A stretch of DNA of 64,000 nt from Bigelowiella natans CCMP2755 (taxonomy: Eukaryota; Cercozoa; Chlorarachniophyceae): the NCBI GenBank assembly GCA_000320545.1, contig ADNK01002607.1, positions 107,001 through 171,000 on the forward strand, in the 5' to 3' direction. The position numbers and the translations under genes are program-made. Of this stretch, positions 35,039 to 46,657 are shown piece after piece (position 1 is the first letter of the stretch; every line of letters starts with the position of its first letter). A model generated the notes under the pieces. The model made no database searches. It was not told the origin of the DNA and was given only the letters and a program-made list of their open reading frames with translations.

Positions 35039-36643
35039 ATGTACGCTCAGCACAAGAAGACTAACTACGCCCTTGTCGGCTCCATTGCCGTGAACATGGC
35101 CCTCGTTGGCGCAATTTGCTTCTCCCTCTCTGGCGCAAGTAAGGAAGGGAAATCAGTGGGAAGGCGTAACACATAGGGGGTATTTCGTTTATGCAAAGGG
35201 GATATTTCGCTTCGAAATCTGATTGAACTTAAATCGAACACTAATCGATTTCTGTTTCATTCTTCTCAGGCAATGTTGCTGCTCCAGCTATGCGCACCGC
35301 TCCTCGCGTTGCATCCATGTCTCGCACTATGCCTATGAGCATGGCAGGACAACGTGTTAGCGTTCGCCCAAAGATGATCCAGCGCCGTGAAATGAAGGCT
35401 GAGGCTCTTTCCTACACCGTTGATGACATCCGTGGCATGCTCGGGGATGATGTTGCAAACCAAATCCTTGCTAAGAACACCCCTACTGTAAGCGTTAAAA
35501 CTTAACTGAAATTGAATTACAAAATCGGCAATATTTTCAAATCAACCTGAACATTTTGACTTTTTGTAGGGACCTGAGCGTAACGTCGTACTTTACGGAT
35601 TCGGACGTATTGGCCGTTTGTTAGCTCGTATCATCACCACCATCCCTACCAACCTTAAGCTTAAGGGAATTGTTGTCCGTCAGCCTAAGAAGCCTGATCT
35701 TGAGAAGCGCCTTGAGCTTATCAAGAGAGATTCCGTGCACGGACCCTTCAGGGGAACCATCTCTATGGACGAGGCTGACAACGCTCTCATCATGAACGGA
35801 CAAAAGGTTCGCCTTATCTACGCTAACCAGCCTGAAGAGGTTGACTACACCAAGTACGGAATCAACGACGCTATTGTTATTGACAACACCGGTGTCTGGC
35901 GTGATGACGAGGGACTTGCTAAGCACCTTTCATCCAAGGGAGCTGCTCAGGTTATCCTCACCGCTCCTGGTAAGGGTGTCAAGAACATTGTTGCTGGTGT
36001 GAACTCCGACGTTATCGAGGGATCCGACAAGATTCTCTCTGCTGCTTCATGCACCACTAACGCTGTCGTTCCTGCTCTTTCCGTTCTCCACAAGAAGTTC
36101 GGAATTGTTTCCGGCCACATCGAGACCGTCCACTCTTTCACCAATGACCAGAACTTGATCGATAACTACCACAAGGCTGACCGTCGCGGACGTGCTGGAC
36201 CTCTTAACATGGTTATCTCCGAAACTGGTGCTGGTAAGGCTGTCGCTGTTGCTCTTCCAGAGCTTGCTGGAAAGCTTACTGCTTCCGCTATCCGTGTTCC
36301 TACCCCTGATGTTTCCATCGCTGTTATGATCCTTGACCTTGAAAAATCCACTACTGCTGAGGAGATTAACGCTGCTTTCAAATCTGAAGCTACTGGAACT
36401 CTTGATGACAACCTTGGATACTCCGACTCTAAAGAAGCTGTTTCCCTTGACTTCATCGGATCCACCCATGCTGGAGAAGTTGATGCTCTTGCCACCAAGT
36501 GCACTGGTAACTCCTGCATTGTTTACGTGTGGTATGACAACGAGAACGGATACTCCAACCAAGTTGTCCGCGTTGTTGAGCAGTGGGCTGCAAAGCAGGA
36601 AGCTGCTGGTTTGAAGTTCGAAGCTGCTGAGGCAATGGCTTAA
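35039..36643 (+). CDS. Glyceraldehyde-3-phosphate dehydrogenase with bipartite plastid-type leader
   Basis: Exons 35039-35138, 35270-35487 and 35570-36643, phase-consistent, 463 residues. The catalytic part starts at about residue 108 (NVVLYGFGRIGRLLAR, NAD(P) binding). Cys267 lies in SAASCTTNAV, His294 in ETVHSFTNDQ and the conserved WYDNENGYSNQVVR near the end. Before it come a signal peptide (ALVGSIAVNMALVGAICFSLSGA) and then an Ala/Met/Arg/Ser-rich, acid-poor stretch of about 40 residues, the usual signal-plus-transit layout for complex plastids. There is no Phe at the predicted cleavage site. The sequence (RDSVHGPFRGT, IDNTGVWRD) looks unlike green-lineage GapA/B. Codon use (GCT, GGA, CTT, AAG) is strongly biased, fitting high expression in carbon metabolism. 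Confidence 0.93.
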
Positions 36644-37589
36644 ATAGCTTAAATAGCTAATTTGTGACAATCTTCACAATATTTAATATTGTGATACATT
36701 TACAAATTATAGCACCTGCGCATTAATGCGCAGAGCTGTCTATGTGGATGTACAATTTGTTAGCACGAAAACTAATGAACCCATACTGCAGATTTTCGCA
36801 CACATGCATGATGATGCATGGTGTATGTTATTCAACCCGTCGATCACCCTTTCATGAAATTCATCAAAAAACACCATAGCCCAATAATTGCAGTCATTTG
36901 CGCAACCACGCTAGCTACTAGCTAGCATAGCTAGATCGATATATCGGATGGCTCGATTCCACGAGATCGATCCATGATGTCTGTGACGCACGCTGCAGCG
37001 CAGCACTAGCTAGAGCATGGTGATGCGTCAATGCCAGCTACCCAGTCTAGCTAGCTAACAGCACGCACCACGATGGTGCACGCATGTGCGTGCATGCGCC
37101 ATGCATGCTAGCTAGCATGCAGTCTAGCAGTGTCCATGTGGAGTGCCTCGTCAGGCAGTGCGACAAGCTTTCCAATGAGCTGCGACAAATGAATGAAGCA
37201 ATTTCACAACAGTTCCATTCCGGGAAGACGAGTCTGAGTTGGAGATCTTGATGCCTCGCCTTCACATGATCTCAATTCAAGCGAGGCGACGAGCAAATGC
37301 ATGGTTTTCCTGTTTTTTTCCGGCGGCGGCGTCGAGACAGATATCCCAACCGACAACACCCAAAGCTAGTCGCAGAACCGGAAGAAGACAAGGAGAAAAG
37401 AATGTTGTTGCAGTTGTCAAAAAAATACATTCATTTTATACTGAAAATATCGTAATAAAATGATTCTGTTTGTTCGTAGACAATCTACCTCACCAGACGA
37501 CAACAACCGAGATCTATCTAGTCCACCATCTTCAAAAAATCTCCACTTCCTCCTGGTGAAACCTGTAGAGGCCGCCGAACTTGCTCGAC
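36644..37589. other. Spacer after GAPDH, palindrome island
   Basis: No gene seen. ctag/gctagc and gcatgc palindromes are concentrated at 36900-37120, starting about 260 bases after the GAPDH stop. The last 200 bases before 37590 are free of them and would hold the promoter of the next gene. Confidence 0.5.
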
Positions 37590-38543
37590 ATGAGCGATGG
37601 CAACGATGACGGGAAGCTAACGGTACGGCATGATCCAAGTTAATCTCTTTTGACACTATTCTCGAATTGAGTCATCTGAGATAGATAGATCTCATTTGAC
37701 CAATTATCCGATTGATGATGCTGCAAATTAGATTCTGGAGGGTTGGCTTCTTAAAAGGTGGTGGTGACTCATTATGAACTAATTTCTCTTCATTTCAAAT
37801 TAATTTACTATGGATCATAAGCACCCGGCCTTCTGACGAACCACCTCACAACATCCCTCAATTTTTAGGGGGAAGATCAACCCTGCCTTCAAACGCCGAT
37901 ACTGCAGAATAAAATCACATGTATGAAGTTATGACTAATACTGATGCGAACTGTAAGCTCTATCCTCAATATGTTTTGTGCAAGAGTGTCATTTATGCCT
38001 AGTAGTAAAAGTAAATGTTCTGCATTCAATTTAGGCTGATGGTGTGAATCACCTACCAGTCAGTGAAGGAATAGATTGAGACGCTTTTTCCACCTCCACT
38101 TCTCATATAACTAGATTCACTAATTCATCAGAATTTAACTAGTATCACCACTACAGATTTTATTCTACTACACTGATGAGACCGCTGTGACAGCAAATGG
38201 GAGGATGTGAGTACTAGCTTAGAGCTATGATCTTGCGTGATTGACACAGCACTTCTCTTGAAATAAAATAAGTATCCTTGCCCTAGCTCATTTGGGTGCA
38301 TCATATTATCATCATACATGTAGCGACCTTCGAGCTTCTGAGCTCAAGGAAGGTAGAGCGCTCTTCACGCCTCTTGATAAAGTGGAAGATGAAATGCACT
38401 CTTTCAATCTTGTGGTAATGATGAAGAGTAGTAGTTGTTATGGATAACAAGTACTTGTAGCCATTTAGCAGACCAGTCGGAGGGTAAATTGAGATTCGTC
38501 AGATAGGCCCTCACTCATCAGCAAGAAACAGTCAAAACATTCG

Positions 38544-38580
<37 letters not shown>

Positions 38581-38900
38581 ATACACGTGTGGTGGTAGAA
38601 ACCCGGCGTGAGTAGGCATAATCAACAATAGTTTCAGTCATAGTAGTAGCAGTAGCAGTGGTAGTAGAGGGGGCCCACTCTAAAGTTGATATCATTCATT
38701 CAATTTGCCGCTCAGACAAGTGAAAACCGGACCTACGTGTTCAAAGCCAATTCAGCGTACGTGCAATTTATGGAACTACTTTTATCAGCCTTGTGATACC
38801 CCGTTTTTATCCATAAAACAGGGATGATCTTAAAAATTGGGTGGATGCAATAAAAAAAACAAAAAAGGTGGTGGCATCTATATATATTTAATTATATACA

Positions 38901-38962
<62 letters not shown>

Positions 38963-40303
38963 CATGCATATACATGCTATATGTTGTTCAGCGTGCTATG
39001 TTTGTGTATGCGTGTGTGGCAGCTTTCTCTTTCTACGTAATGCTACGCAACAAATTGCTTGCACTTTCCACTAAAGTGCTTTGTGTGGTCTACGATGGCA
39101 AACTTAAAAGTCAGTCATCCAATCCGTTGCAAGTGAGAATGTGATATGGTTATGTTGGCTTCTTCTCTTATTAGACGGAAATAATGATAAAGAATTTAGA
39201 AAATAAAATATCTTCACTGAAAGCCCAGGTAGAATTAATCAATAAAGAAGAAAAACTGCTAGCTTGCAGCAAGCACTTTGATTCAATTACTATCTCTCTC
39301 CCCCCTCCTTCTCCTCTCTCTCTCTCACTCTCTCTCTCTCTCTCTCCCTCTCTCTCTTTCTCGATCTATCTAATTTTAAGTATTATCTAGATTCTTCCAC
39401 TAGTGAATTTATTGTTATTATTTTATTATTTTACTTATTCTTATTATTCTTCTTATTATTTTTATCCAGAACTCCAATATGATGAAGCAGTTTCAATTGG
39501 AAATTAAACTACTTATAGAGCAGGTCGTGTTTTCTTATGTCATCATCATCATCATTGAATATCGGCATATGTGGTGACTTCACAATTTCGATCTTGTTGT
39601 CCCTTAAAGCAAGAGAAATCACGACTCACATGGGAGGAGGAGCGAAGAATGCTTGGAGATAAAGTTGGCGCTCTTGAAAGACAGTTGAGTGAGACTAGAA
39701 ATCAAATGGCCGCTAATTTATCCAGACTTCTCGACCATTTGGTAAACAAGATTCCGGGAATAGCAGAGAACAAAGAAGGTTTCAATTATGGATTATCGGC
39801 AAAAAGCGACGGAGTTTACTGGAAGACGATAACCAATCCTACAGTATATTTCACCATTTACAAGCCTCCGATTAAGGATATTGCCTTTCAGGATGAAGAA
39901 GAGTGAGGAATTCGGAAAGAAAGAAAAAGATACAAAGAATTCTTTTTCCAATCTTTTCATGTCATAGCTACATTTCCTGAAATGATTCGTTCGCAAATTT
40001 GAGTGGGGCTGCAATCTGCAACATAAAACAAATAAAATTTGATTCTTTTTCAGATATTTTGATCATCGCGTGAGACAAGGTTTCAGACGCGATTGGACAG
40101 GAATAATCGAAATTGATGACTCTAGCCTCGATCCATCACTGAAGAAAGAGAATGAGGACGGCAAAACAATTGAAGGAGACCCAGAAGAATCCAGCCCCGC
40201 GGAAAGACATATTTCAGCTGAGATGAAGGGAGGTGGTGATTCAAAGCATGAAAGAGATATGCGGATTGGTCCAACGAGTAGTCCTCCTCCAGCACCCGCA
40301 TAG
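37590..40303 (+). CDS. PH domain protein with transmembrane helix and coiled coil
   Basis: Twelve exons: 37590-37622, 37732-37757, 37869-37920, 38157-38206, 38324-38414, 38716-38756, 38822-38867, 38992-39132, 39175-39228, 39470-39523, 39610-39902 and 40054-40303, phase-consistent, 376 residues. Residues about 12-116 form a pleckstrin homology domain: it opens with ILEGWLLKRG, continues FYYTDETA, RIDLRASELK and RTYVFKANSADDLKNWVDAIKK, with the invariant Trp in the last helix. A hydrophobic segment follows (AMFVYACVAAFSFYVML), then a coiled coil (LENKISSLKAQ...LTWEEERRML...LERQLSETRNQM), then a charged, Pro-rich tail. It probably binds phosphoinositides at a membrane. I know no named family with this exact order. 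Confidence 0.85.
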
Positions 40304-41096
40304 AGCTAGGCTGTGAGCAAGCTGTCTTGGGTTATTACCTTCTTCTCATAGCATAAACATTTGATGGAAGTACTGCTGTAGTACGTAGTAAGTGCATGTG
40401 GGGGCAGTCGTGGCGCACACGCAACGTTGATGGAGTGCAATGATGATGTTCACTTGCTACTTGGTTGTGTGCCACAGCGCGTAGCTACGATCGAGCGGAT
40501 GTATGCATAGGTTGATCTAGCTGCATGCGTGCACCAATCTAGCAATGTTTTGCAGTTTGTCGTAGCAGCACACATGCACGTGGCAAGCGATCTAGCGATG
40601 CTAGGTTGAGCTATGCAGCGAGTCCAAGTGCCACATGAGCGCAAATCACGTGTGCACTCGCTGGCGCTAGCCTGCAGCGCATGCGTGCACGTGGTGGTCA
40701 TGTGATCAGTTGCGAGTTTGTGTGATCAGTCACGAATCTCTGGAATCTGTGTGGTCAATCGCACATGCTAGCATGCCAGCTAGCCAGCATGCTAGCATGT
40801 GCATCCTGTTGCGACCCCATGATCAGTTTTTCCTGGTTGCGGACGTTTTTTCATCATCTAGTCATCCTGGGCGATTGGTCATTGAATGGTTGTGAATCGA
40901 ACGCTTTTTTGCAACAATTAGCACACTTTTTTCCAATGCAACACGTTGTGAAAACCACGTGTTCAATTGCATCAGCTAGGCAGGATCACTTCTAGGCTTC
41001 CTTGTGTTCAATTGCAGAATCACACATGTGATTGATTGCGAATTTCTGTTTTTGATCACGATTCATCTATTCTCACCGAAAATGATCAGCGACCTG
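40304..41096. other. Spacer after the PH gene, palindrome island
   Basis: No gene seen. It contains the densest gcatgc/gctagc cluster of this half of the window (gcatgctagcatg near 40790) and many cacgtg/gtgcac elements from 40390 to 40810, beginning right after the stop at 40303. Confidence 0.5.
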
Positions 41097-42045
41097 TCAC
41101 AGAAGTTTGCAATGGCAGAATGCTCTGAAGTGAAAAAATTCGCATCGATCCAATTGCACAATTTTGCAATCAATCACAAAGTGTTGTGACCAACCAATCA
41201 CAGCTAGACAGCGCCCAAAAAAATCTGTGACATTCGGGGGGGTTTGATGCCCCGGCGGCGGCGGCAGCGACGCAAAGCATCCATTCTGACTCGGAACCTG
41301 ATGAAGGGCATTGATTGTGTCAATGTGATGGTCAACGATCGGATCACCCGAGCTAGCGAGGGAGCACCCAGTGTGATGCCTGAGTTTCAATGGAGTCACA
41401 TGACCATGAATGAAGGTGTGGCAGGGCAGGCAAAACAGGCCACACTCACATTTGAGAGGAGTCTGTTCCTCGCATCGTCCAAGTCCAGAAGTGAGAACAG
41501 TGATGGATGAGGTGGTTGACACGTGAACTTTGAGCCACTTCGGCTCATGCGCAATGGGACACATCGAGCAGGAGGGAGGCAGGTCATGCACGAATCCTGG
41601 CCCGACGTTCTTCTTCTCAAACAACAAACAACAAACGTGATGACAAAGCTGCACTTCCAAAACGCAACAAGACGTTTGCAATGCAGGAAACGCAGTCTCT
41701 GGTGCAGATTGACTGGCAAAACCAGAAGGATGTGAAGTGGGTGTTGTGGAGCAGTGCAATTAGCGGCAATGCGACGGTGGCGCAAAGCACCTGCTCCACG
41801 CAGGAACTTCCCAAAGGCTGCTGTGTCTGCACGCTGCGGTTCACGGTCGGGTCAACTGAGGGGGCACAACCCAGCAAGACTTTGGTTTCAATGGCTTCAG
41901 AAACATGAAAAAAGGAGGAGCAGACAGACGAACCAGGTCCCAGGGCCACTCTTGCATTCGACGCAAAAGCACATCCACTCTGCGTTGGGAACTTCCTGAG
42001 GGCCACATCCACATGCTCGTCCACGGTCGGGTCATGGATTGGATC
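41097..42045 (-). pseudogene. Antisense relics of LINE C-terminal region
   Basis: Minus-strand frames here contain ETKVLLG and GSSVCSSFFHV, matching KTKVLLG and ASSFCSSFFNA in the tail of the LINE relic at 2240-2446, plus C-x-C...C-x-x-C...H pieces resembling its zinc knuckle. The block VDPTVN/VDEHVDVALRKF/VDHHIDTINAL is repeated three times (about 41350-41290, 41860-41800 and 42040-41985), so several copies or internal duplications lie head to tail. Frames are broken and no RT core is present. The end of this block abuts the ankyrin gene. Confidence 0.55.
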
Positions 42046-42050
42046 TAGCG

Positions 42051-43205
42051 ATGTTTTCAAAAATGACAATTCAAAAAAAGGTTGCGGCACCGGCAATGAT
42101 GCTGCTGGTGCCCGCCACTAACCGACTTCTCGCAACGGAAACAGAGCACAGTGACGGACGGAAGCAGCAAGAGCTGTTGCCGCACTTCGCAGAAACCAGC
42201 ATCTGTGGGGCAATTGCAATGTCTTCTGGCACCTCCAGCAACACCTTCAAAGCAACACGCAGCAACGACCTTCCCTGTCTGAAGCGTTTGGTTCTGGAAA
42301 ACGCAAATGTTGAGGAGTGCGGTTGTCACGGTGGGTAGCAAGCTGCATCGTCAACATTGTCGTGCATGAGTCGCTTCGCATGGGTGTTGATGTGAGCTGT
42401 GACAGAATGAGTCATGAACAACCCCGAAAGCAGATTTTGCCAAAACTTGGAGGATGACATCAATTGTTGTTGACATGCAAAGACATGGTCATTTTGCTAC
42501 AAGGTGACACTCCGTTGATCGCTGGTTCCAAATGGGGTCATTTGGAGATCGCAAAGTACCTGGTTGAAATGAAGGCAAACATTGAGGCGAAAGACGAAGA
42601 TGGTGGGTAGCAATGCTAGAATTGAGACAGCAGTTGTAGAATATGTAACATCATTTGAAACGATTTCAATACAATGTGTTAGGTAATACTCCGTTGGTTA
42701 GGGGTTCAAAAAAAGGCAATTTTGAGATGGTGAAGTACCTGGTTGACATGAAGGCAAACATTGAGGCGAAAGACGAAGATGGTGGGTAGCAATGCTAGCA
42801 TTGTGACAGCAGTTGTAGAATGTGATACATCATTTGAAATGATTTCAATGCAACATGTTAGGTTGGACTCCGTTGATCGCGGGTTGCTTTCAAGGTCACT
42901 TGGAGATGGCAAAGTACCTGGTTGACATGAAGGCAAACATTGAGGCCAAGAACAGAAATGGGGAGACTGCCTATGAATTGGCAAGCGATGATGAACTTGA
43001 AAGCTTCATTAAGCATTGTTGCATTGAGCGACGGATCCAGGTGTTCAACAGAGACTTCAGAGATTTGTACTTCTTGAGCGCGGAATTGAAGCGGGGGTTG
43101 GGGGCAGAAGTCGTCGCCACCAACTCGAAAAAGCGGAAGCGGTCGCGGTCGCCGTCGCCGTCATCGTCGTCGCTTTGCTATTTGGCAGACTTTGAAGATT
43201 TGTGA
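42051..43205 (+). CDS. Ankyrin-repeat protein with one repeat per exon
   Basis: Exons 42051-42330, 42504-42602, 42683-42781 and 42862-43205, all split in a Gly codon (G|GT), 273 residues. Exons 2 and 3 are exactly 99 bases, one 33-residue ankyrin repeat each (TPLIAGSKWGHLEIAKYLVE, then TPLVRGSKKGNFEMVKYLVD), and exon 4 starts with a third (WTPLIAGCFQGHLEMAKYLV). Exon 1 ends in a degenerate repeat (LKRLVLENANVEE). The C-terminus has SKKRKRSRSPSPSSSS, a basic/SR-like nuclear localisation candidate. Introns 2 and 3 are both 80 bases and nearly identical, so repeat plus intron were duplicated as a unit recently. The start at 42051 is the first ATG in frame; an upstream TTG codon is ignored. Confidence 0.82.
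42603..42861 (+). repeat. Tandem exon+intron duplication (179-bp unit) in the ankyrin gene
   Basis: Intron 42603-42682 plus exon 42683-42781 is followed by intron 42782-42861 plus the start of exon 42862. The two 80-base introns begin gtgggtagcaatgctag and end caatgtgttag/caacatgttag, with about nine differences overall. The 173-base first intron also starts gtgggtagcaa, so it belongs to the same family. Confidence 0.9.
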
Positions 43206-43283
43206 TGGTGTGTGTGCTCCAAAGCCTCTGAACAACAACACTGATGACAATGACAATGTGGTGCTTCATGCACGACAATCGAG

Positions 43284-43360
43284 TGCATGAGACGGATGTG
43301 ATGAAGTGATCAAGTCTTTTCAATGGTCATCCCAATGTGTGGCTGTGCAAAGCAGCGGCC
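43284..43360 (+). repeat. Dispersed repeat family B, copy 2
   Basis: Matches 834-882 (gatgtgatgaagtgatcaa ... ttttcaatggtcat) and then 2574-2600 (atgtggctgtgcaaagcag). The two pieces, contiguous here, flank the LINE relic at the left end, which suggests that this is the empty or solo form of the same element. Confidence 0.6.
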
Positions 43361-43455
43361 ACAGGGCGTGTGTTCTGTCTGTTTGTCTCTTCTGTTGCGT
43401 GTTTCATGCACTTGAAAGCATCTCTCATCCGGTCCTAGCTAGCTAGCTAGGGTCG

Positions 43456-43600
43456 TCGGTGTCGCGCAGTGCGCGCAACAGTTCGCTGCCTCTTTTTCTG
43501 CTTCAGTCATCAGTGGCTTTGTCTCATCGTTTCGATTGTTCATGATGGCGTTCAATTGATTGCGCAATCTGAGCTGTTGGTGTTCGCATGCTGCTAGTGC
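43456..43600 (+). repeat. Dispersed repeat family A, copy 3
   Basis: Starts gtcgcgcagtgcgcgcaa and follows copy 1 (441-575) through gtttcg, catgatggc and tcaattg to ctgagctgttggtgt. This is the best-preserved pair of the family. Confidence 0.65.
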
Positions 43601-44100
43601 GTAGCGGCACTGCTGGGGCAGCAGATCGAGCGCCGCCATCATTGAGCTGGAAAAGCGTTTTCTCATGCAGCGCATTGCACAACATTGTCGTAAAAAACAC
43701 ACAGACTGTGACAAGGGCTGCTCTGCGCCGATTCAGGAGGAGGGCGAGGCGAGTTAGGACCTCGAGGGCCACCAGCTCTGTAGGCGCTGCGCAAGTTGCA
43801 CTTCCGCGGACTAAGCATGAAAACCAATCGGCTTCAAGTTGTTGCGGATTCCGCACGAGCATGTAAATGCCCAAATGGAGTGCGTTACGTGACCAACAAC
43901 CACAAAGATTGCATGCTGTTTAAACTACAATTAAGAATGATTTCCATGGAAATCACAAGCACGTGCACTATGCCTTCGCAATGGCTACGACGTCCACTAT
44001 TTCATTCCGTTCTAAACTGAACCTGAAAACGTAGGTATTCTGTTTATGACCACAATTCTCAATTGGGCGAGGAAAATGATAACATGAACACTTGTTTAAC

Positions 44101-44524
44101 TCACTTAATGCCTCTCATTTCGCAGTTCGCCAGTTTGGACATGACGAGGTTGTTTTTACGCCGCTTAAGTTTGGATGAAGCGTAATTTTGTACAAATTGC
44201 CTGTGATAATGACATCAATCGGTTTGGTTTCCACACACGAGACAAAATAATCAAGAAATTCTTCCTTTGCAAATTACCTAAAGAAAGCGCTGTGACCAAC
44301 GACGATTAGAGACGTTTCAGGTCTATAATGCACAATGTTAACAAATTCTCCCATCCGCCTGATGATTAAGTTATTAGATACAAGACAATAATGTCAGATA
44401 TGAGTAAAAACGAGGCTTATGTCCCTCTTTGTGTACTACGGCAGGAAGAAGAGGTGATGCCAGTAAGTGAGTCAGAGGGAGGGAGGGGCAGATGATAGGT
44501 AGGATACACACACACACACACACT

Positions 44525-44568
<44 letters not shown>

Positions 44569-46378
44569 CTCCTTTCTAATAACACCTCACCAACAGTTTA
44601 TTCTCTCTATCCTTTGATTGCTCTTCTGTTGTACACAGTGCTACTACGTCGTAGTAGTAGTAGTAATAGTAGTAGTAGAAGTAGGTACATGGCGAGCGCT
44701 TGCGACGACTCTTTGCTGGTATCCCACCACTTATCAGTGCAGTCGTTTACATCTATTCTGTTAAGCAACCATGCTTCCCAATCCCCTCTATCACTTCTTC
44801 TCCTCCTAGAGGCTCTTCTTTTTCCTTCTTGTTGTTCTGTGCTGCTGCTGTGGTGGTGGTGGTTTTGAATGCTGCTGCTACTCCCGGTTCTGGTGTTTGC
44901 ACCACCACTACCACCACTACTACTACTGCTGCTACTAATGTTGCTACTATTATTACTTCCGGGCAGAGCTCCTCCTCCTCCTCCTCCTCCTCCTCCTCCT
45001 CCGTAACTGGAGTTAGTTACTACTACCAAATCATCAAAATTCTCTTCTTCCTCCTCCTCCCCTTCCTGTTCATCTAAGCCACTGCTGCGACGACTACCAC
45101 CACCATCCCTATTATCGAACCCGCTTCTTGTTCTGTTTGAATCTAAGCTGCTCTCGTTCATTCTTCCTGGTGGTGACGATTTCCGCAGCAGCGTGTGAGA
45201 AGCGGCTTTGAAACTACTGCTGCTATCCCCTGCTGTTCCTGCTGCTGCTGTTGGCGCCGTTGTTGTTGTCGACGACATCATTTTAGAACCCGGAGATGGT
45301 GATCTTTTTCTCGGATTAGCAGCAGTGATAGAAGGTGCTGCGGCCGGTGTCTGATGGGTCCTGTCAGCAGCCTCCTCCTCCTCCTCCTCCTCCTTTCTGC
45401 TCTCATCACCCTTCTCCTCCAACTTGTTGCTCAGGGTAATAACCTGCCTTTCTTTGCCACTTTCCTCGGCATATGATGATGATGATGATACTACAGTAGT
45501 GGAAGTACTCGCACCAACGTTTCCATTAGTAGAAGTAGTAGTAATAGTATTTGCTGTTGTCGCGATGCTACTACTACTACTACTACTAGTAGTAGTATTC
45601 TTCTTCGAAACGTTTGAGCCTACTCCTTGCTGCTGCTGCTGACGACCTCGAGGGATTGCACCGCTCTTCAAAGCACCAAATTTGCCTTCGCACTTGCTGC
45701 CCATTAGACGAACGAGACGTTGCACGAGTTCCGTCCTGGATATATCATTATCATTACTGTTTTTATCATTCTAATTAATATTATCATCACTATTCAACGT
45801 CATGAGGAAAACACAGTGAAGCTGACGACGAAGAAAAAGCCTTGATTCTTTACCCTCCATCTCGGCCTTGAGTATCGAGAGAGCACCACCCCCGCTTTTC
45901 GCGTATGCTTTTGGGAAAGTGAAAAGAAGCAGGTTGTGATGATATTGATGATGATGGCAATGACGATAATGACGAATAATACGACAGAAAAATCGACTCT
46001 TGAGCAAAAGGAGTAGCTGCTACTACTACTACAACTATACCACGAAAGCAGTGTGATTCTCCTTGCCTTATCCTTGGCCCACATTGGGTGAGTTCCTGAC
46101 ATGATAGAAGTAGTAGTTGTAGTAGTATTTATTAGCAGTAAATCGACGACGACAATTGCAATAAAGAATGATCAGCAGCAGCAGGCAACAGATGTAGTAG
46201 TAGCAAAGGATGATGAAAACATACGGGTAGGCTTTTTCTTTTTCTACTTTTTCTTTTTCATATACTTCGAGAAAGTATTACCAAGAGAAATAATGCAGGT
46301 TTGAACCGCACGCGTCAGTGGAGAACACAAAGCTGCTTCAGCATTCAACAACTTTTCCAAAAACCTGGTAGTGAAAAG

Positions 46379-46426
<48 letters not shown>

Positions 46427-46618
46427 AGAGAATAACAACGATCAAACATAATCAATGAAAGCGAGCGAATAACATCAACCATTTATCACGACAGCATTCA
46501 AATAATCTGGTTTGCCGTTCAAATTAGTAGTAGTAGTAGTAGTAGTAGTAGTAGCCCCAACACGCAAATCAGTCTATTCAAAAATTGTGTTTTTCACCAT
46601 TGCCGTCACCATCACCCG

Positions 46619-46657
<39 letters not shown>

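Larger units (their letters stand above)
43206..44100. other. Convergent spacer between ankyrin and phosphatase genes
   Basis: Holds a copy of repeat B (43284-43332), a ctagctagctag block (43435-43448) and a copy of repeat A (43456-43600). Beyond 43600 short open frames on both strands overlap and none has a domain or bias. Confidence 0.5.

Noticed and set aside
36047-36670. A 207-codon minus-strand open frame across GAPDH
   Set aside because: Shadow of the strongly codon-biased GAPDH exon; the plus strand has all catalytic motifs.
39793-40014. Minus-strand ORF opposite the PH gene
   Set aside because: Overlaps a well-supported coiled-coil exon and its donor on the plus strand.
44607-45077. 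Plus-strand open frames rich in Ser/Thr/Val opposite the phosphatase exon
   Set aside because: They are the complement of the low-complexity insert (triplet repeats stay open in all frames). The minus strand carries the conserved phosphatase motifs and splice phase.
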